Shown: one piece after another, positions 61,665 to 64,000 of the stretch | How the letters are laid out: the number at the start of each line of letters is the position of its first letter | How positions within the stretch are numbered: position 1 is the first letter of the stretch | From: an uncultured Planctomycetaceae bacterium | GTDB taxonomy: Bacteria > Planctomycetota > Planctomycetia > Pirellulales > Pirellulaceae | Reading direction: 5' to 3' | Assembly (NCBI GenBank): GCA_903863885.1 | Contig: CAIPEB010000336.1 | Span: 1-64,000 of the forward strand | DNA length: 64,000 nucleotides | The notes under the pieces: generated by a model | Told to the model about the DNA's origin: nothing | The model's database searches: none | The model's input: only the letters and a program-made list of their open reading frames with translations | Position numbers and translations under genes: made by a program

Positions 61665-63011
61665 TCATTCTGACGAATCGTCGTCCGACAGGCTTTCGTG
61701 CGACACTTCTTCGCCTGCGGGTTCTTTGTCCGGCAGTTCTTTGTCCGACGGTTCGTCTCCGGAAGGGGCGACGGTGGGCTCCTGCGAAATTCCGTAGCCG
61801 TATTCCGCGGCGAGCTGCCCCTGGACTTCTCGCAGCCGCACGACCGCGATCTTCCACTTCACGACGTCGTGGAACAGCTGCTGCTGCTTGCGGATCAGGT
61901 CCAGGCGGCCCTGTCGCACATCGATGGTCGTTGATGCTCCGATGGCACGCTGCTGGTGCAGATTCTCCACCCGCTGTTCCTGGGACTTCACCTGCTCGCG
62001 GCTGTTGACGACCTGCCTCAGCGAACTCTCAATTTCTGCCACGGCCTCGCGCACGTCGCGAGTCACGGATTGCCGGCGGTAGGACAGCAGTTCGTCCAAC
62101 TGGCCGCGGCGATGATCGGATTCGCCCGTGTCGGTGTGGCCCGCGAAATGTCCGACGGCAGCCGCCAAGGTCACGCCCAGACCGCCCGAAAGGCCGCCCA
62201 GCGCCTCGCGAATTGCGGGCAATGTCTGCGGGTTCACGGCGGATCGCAGATACTCGAGCATAGCGAGATCGGCCCGAGTAGCCAGCGCGGTTGCGACTTC
62301 CGCATCGACCTCCAACGGAGCCGTATCGACCTTCAAATCGACTTCAGGCCAGATGTGCCGCGTCTCCGCAGCGTCCATGGAAAGCAGTTCCGCCAGTTTT
62401 CCGTTCAGATTCCGCGAGGCGGCCTGCGTCTCTTCCATCTGATGCTGAAGTGCCAGACGCTGCTGGTCGATTTCGGTCTGTGTCACGGGGACCGCCAGGC
62501 CTTTGGAACGCACTTGATTCAAGTCGTTGCCCATGCCCTCGACTTCAGCCAGGCTCTCCTTGATTCGAACCAGACCATCCTCGGCTTCGGCCAAAAGCAG
62601 GAAGGACTCCAATGCATCGCCCGCCGAGCGATTTCGCTCCATTACCGACTGAGCGAACAGCATCGACCGGAGGATTTCCACTGAACACGGATTCACTCCC
62701 CGCTGAAGCCCTTGGGCTGCTACTGCATCGCTTTCCCGAGCAAGAAGATTGCCGGTGAGCGACCGAGTCGCGGCGATCTGCTGCGCGTCGCTTTCGCTCA
62801 GTTTGCAGAAGCCGGCATCTTCCTCGGTGGAAGACGCGGTTGCCTCGGTGACGTCCACCACCAGCGCCGGCCGCTGGTTGTCTGAGTCCGAGAGGTAAAC
62901 GGGGGGAAGCTGTCCAGCAGGCGCCGGCGCGGTCCGCGTATAGCCACTGTGCGCGCAGCCTGACAGCATGAGCAGCAGGCCGGCCAACAGTCTTCGAGGC
63001 GCGCGACGCAT
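61665..63011 (-). CDS. TolC-like outer-membrane efflux lipoprotein, 448 aa
   Basis: The N-terminus has a lipobox (LMLSGC, C19) after a short basic and hydrophobic leader, so it is a lipoprotein. Long helices with Glu/Gln/Leu periodicity (about 110-225 and 315-415) flank a beta-prone segment, the two-repeat layout of TolC-type outer-membrane factors; conservation is weaker than in classical TolC. The C-terminal tail is Asp/Glu/Ser-rich. It converges on the DevBCA-like exporter genes with a 120-base gap, so it is the likely outer-membrane exit for that pump. AAAGG lies about eight bases before the ATG. Confidence 0.82.
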   Translation of the reverse strand: MRRAPRRLLAGLLLMLSGCAHSGYTRTAPAPAGQLPPVYLSDSDNQRPALVVDVTEATASSTEEDAGFCKLSESDAQQIAATRSLTGNLLARESDAVAAQGLQRGVNPCSVEILRSMLFAQSVMERNRSAGDALESFLLLAEAEDGLVRIKESLAEVEGMGNDLNQVRSKGLAVPVTQTEIDQQRLALQHQMEETQAASRNLNGKLAELLSMDAAETRHIWPEVDLKVDTAPLEVDAEVATALATRADLAMLEYLRSAVNPQTLPAIREALGGLSGGLGVTLAAAVGHFAGHTDTGESDHRRGQLDELLSYRRQSVTRDVREAVAEIESSLRQVVNSREQVKSQEQRVENLHQQRAIGASTTIDVRQGRLDLIRKQQQLFHDVVKWKIAVVRLREVQGQLAAEYGYGISQEPTVAPSGDEPSDKELPDKEPAGEEVSHESLSDDDSSE

Positions 63012-63221
63012 TCAGAAACACCTTTCGTGCGCGTTGGGGAAGGAATGCGCACTCTGACAATTATTTCATCGCCACCGATCGTAGGAGTCTTGAGGTACGT
63101 CCGGTGTATTCGGGTCAGCTGGATTGCGGGGTATGGCGAGGTTGAGTGGACTTTGCGGTCGCGCTCGGCCGTACTAAGAGCGATGCCGGATGCCGGTGGT
63201 CGGATGGATGGTGTTATTTCT

Positions 63222-63270
63222 CCGGACTCCGGACTCTGGACTCCAGACTCTGGACTCCAGACTCCAGATT
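63222..63270. repeat. Seven tandem 7-base units CYRGACT
   Basis: Units are CCGGACT twice, CTGGACT, CCAGACT, CTGGACT, CCAGACT and CCAGATT, a 49-base array in the gap upstream of the TolC-like gene. A degenerate inverted form is at 40758-40789. The pattern resembles the short tandem heptamers known in cyanobacteria. Confidence 0.7.
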
Positions 63271-63294
63271 CCACCAGTCGCTTCGAGATGCGGA

Positions 63295-64000
63295 TTACGC
63301 TCGAGCGAGCTTACGAAGCACGTCGATTCCGCGTTCAAGCACCGAGTCTTCGGCTGCGTAGGCAAGACGGAAGTGCGTGTCGCGTTGGCTGAAGATGCCC
63401 CCCGGAATGATCAGCAGGTCGTTTTCGATCGCGCGTGAGACGAACTCGGTCCCCGAGCCCCGCGGCGCTTTGGGGAACATATAGAATGAGCCGCCGGGCT
63501 TCGTAATCTCGTAGCAATCGCTCAGTCCGGCCAGCATCAAGTCCCGCTTGCGCCGGTAGTCGGCGATGTGTCCGCTGACATCGACATCCATTGCGACGGC
63601 ACAGGCCCATTGTGCGGGTTGAGGAGCACAGACAAAGGAATACTGCTGCAGCTTCACCATCGCTTCGATGACTTCCGCCGGACCGTGTGCGAAGCCAACT
63701 CGCCATCCCGTCAGCGCATGGCTCTTCGAGAAACCGTCGACGACGATGGTGCGATCGTTGAACCGAGCGGCCGAAACGACGGGCTGCTCGTAACAGAACG
63801 CGCTGTATATCTCGTCGGACAACAGTGCGATATTGCGCTCGGCTGCCAGTTCAGCCAGTTCGCGAGTTTCATTTTCGCCGGCGACGGCGCCGGTCGGGTT
63901 GGCCGGCGTGTTCAGCAGGATCATCTTGGTGCGGGGCGTGATCGCCGCTCGGACTTTGTCGACATCCACTCGGAAGTCAGGGTACGTATCCACCCAGACG
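63295..64000 (-). CDS. PLP-dependent aminotransferase class I (N-terminus outside window)
   Basis: The frame is open to the right edge, so only the C-terminal 234 residues are seen. Motifs typical of fold type I aspartate-like aminotransferases are NTPANPTGAV, SDEIYSAFCY and SKSHALTGWRVG, where the Lys of SKSHALTG is the PLP-binding residue. The C-terminal small domain (LIIPGGIFSQRDTHFRLAYA) holds the substrate-carboxylate Arg in FRLAYA. It transfers an amino group between amino and keto acids in the cytoplasm; substrate not resolved. It is separated from the TolC-like gene by a repeat-bearing gap of 283 bases. Confidence 0.93.
   Translation of the reverse strand, partial: VWVDTYPDFRVDVDKVRAAITPRTKMILLNTPANPTGAVAGENETRELAELAAERNIALLSDEIYSAFCYEQPVVSAARFNDRTIVVDGFSKSHALTGWRVGFAHGPAEVIEAMVKLQQYSFVCAPQPAQWACAVAMDVDVSGHIADYRRKRDLMLAGLSDCYEITKPGGSFYMFPKAPRGSGTEFVSRAIENDLLIIPGGIFSQRDTHFRLAYAAEDSVLERGIDVLRKLARA

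Noticed and set aside
63222-63270. Possible CRISPR array
   Set aside because: Units are 7 bases and contiguous without spacers, so it is a simple tandem repeat.

Overview
The window looks like a piece of a Planctomycetota chromosome. It is GC-rich and carries several hallmarks of that phylum. One is a giant surface protein with an LEPR-XLL-type N-terminus. Others are a MoxR/DUF58/VWA/DUF4159 envelope cluster, CRTAC1-type FG-GAP/ASPIC proteins, an HzsA-related c-type cytochrome, and serine/threonine kinases fused to cyclase, TPR and WD40 modules. No rRNA, tRNA, insertion sequence, prophage or CRISPR array was seen. All assignments come from reading translated sequence and motifs; no database search was run.

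Layout. (1) 1-13421, minus strand: one uninterrupted giant ORF that runs off the left edge (at least 4,473 residues). It is an exported-type adhesin-like protein with PPC-like, beta-helix and 'DGQTF' repeat modules and a metallopeptidase-like segment whose zinc site is degenerate. (2) 13422-14011: an AT-richer non-coding leader. (3) 14012-17016, minus: two overlapping genes for secreted proteins, one with PA14, PKD and TPR-like parts. (4) 17073-30970: an envelope cluster with MoxR AAA+ ATPase (+), a translationally coupled minus-strand block of a BatA-like VWA protein, a DUF58 protein and a VWA/glutamine-amidotransferase-like protein plus a small secreted protein, then a plus-strand block of a Tat-exported double-DUF4159 protein, a 1,156-residue membrane/coiled-coil protein and a secreted TolB-like protein.

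(5) 31337-42138, plus: six tightly spaced genes for exported proteins. They encode an HzsA-related diheme protein, a CRTAC1/ASPIC protein, a ten-CXXCH cytochrome fused to a YVTN propeller, a secreted propeller protein, and two paralogous type-1 periplasmic binding proteins with no ABC permease or ATPase beside them. This reads as an envelope redox or sensing module. (6) 42011-46730, minus: a nitrilase-family hydrolase preceded by a TPR/FG-GAP/ASPIC giant, then an MFS transporter (47001-48551). (7) 48867-48995: a 42-residue zinc-ribbon micro-protein with a strong ribosome binding site.

(8) 49115-56658: a signalling region with a class III cyclase/kinase/TPR fusion and, divergently, a kinase with 14 WD-like repeats, followed by a small secreted protein. 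(9) 56765-63011: a DevBCA-like exporter with adaptor, two permeases and an ATPase that carries a C-terminal cyclic-nucleotide-binding domain, facing a TolC-like outer-membrane lipoprotein across a short terminator. (10) 63295-64000: the C-terminal part of a PLP aminotransferase cut by the right edge. Two dispersed short-repeat families (a heptamer and a decamer) sit at 40758-40830 and 63222-63270.

The most interesting possibilities are the ten-heme/propeller/binding-protein operon, the cyclase-kinase fusion close to an exporter whose ATPase may sense a cyclic nucleotide, the dead-protease giant, and the zinc-ribbon micro-gene.
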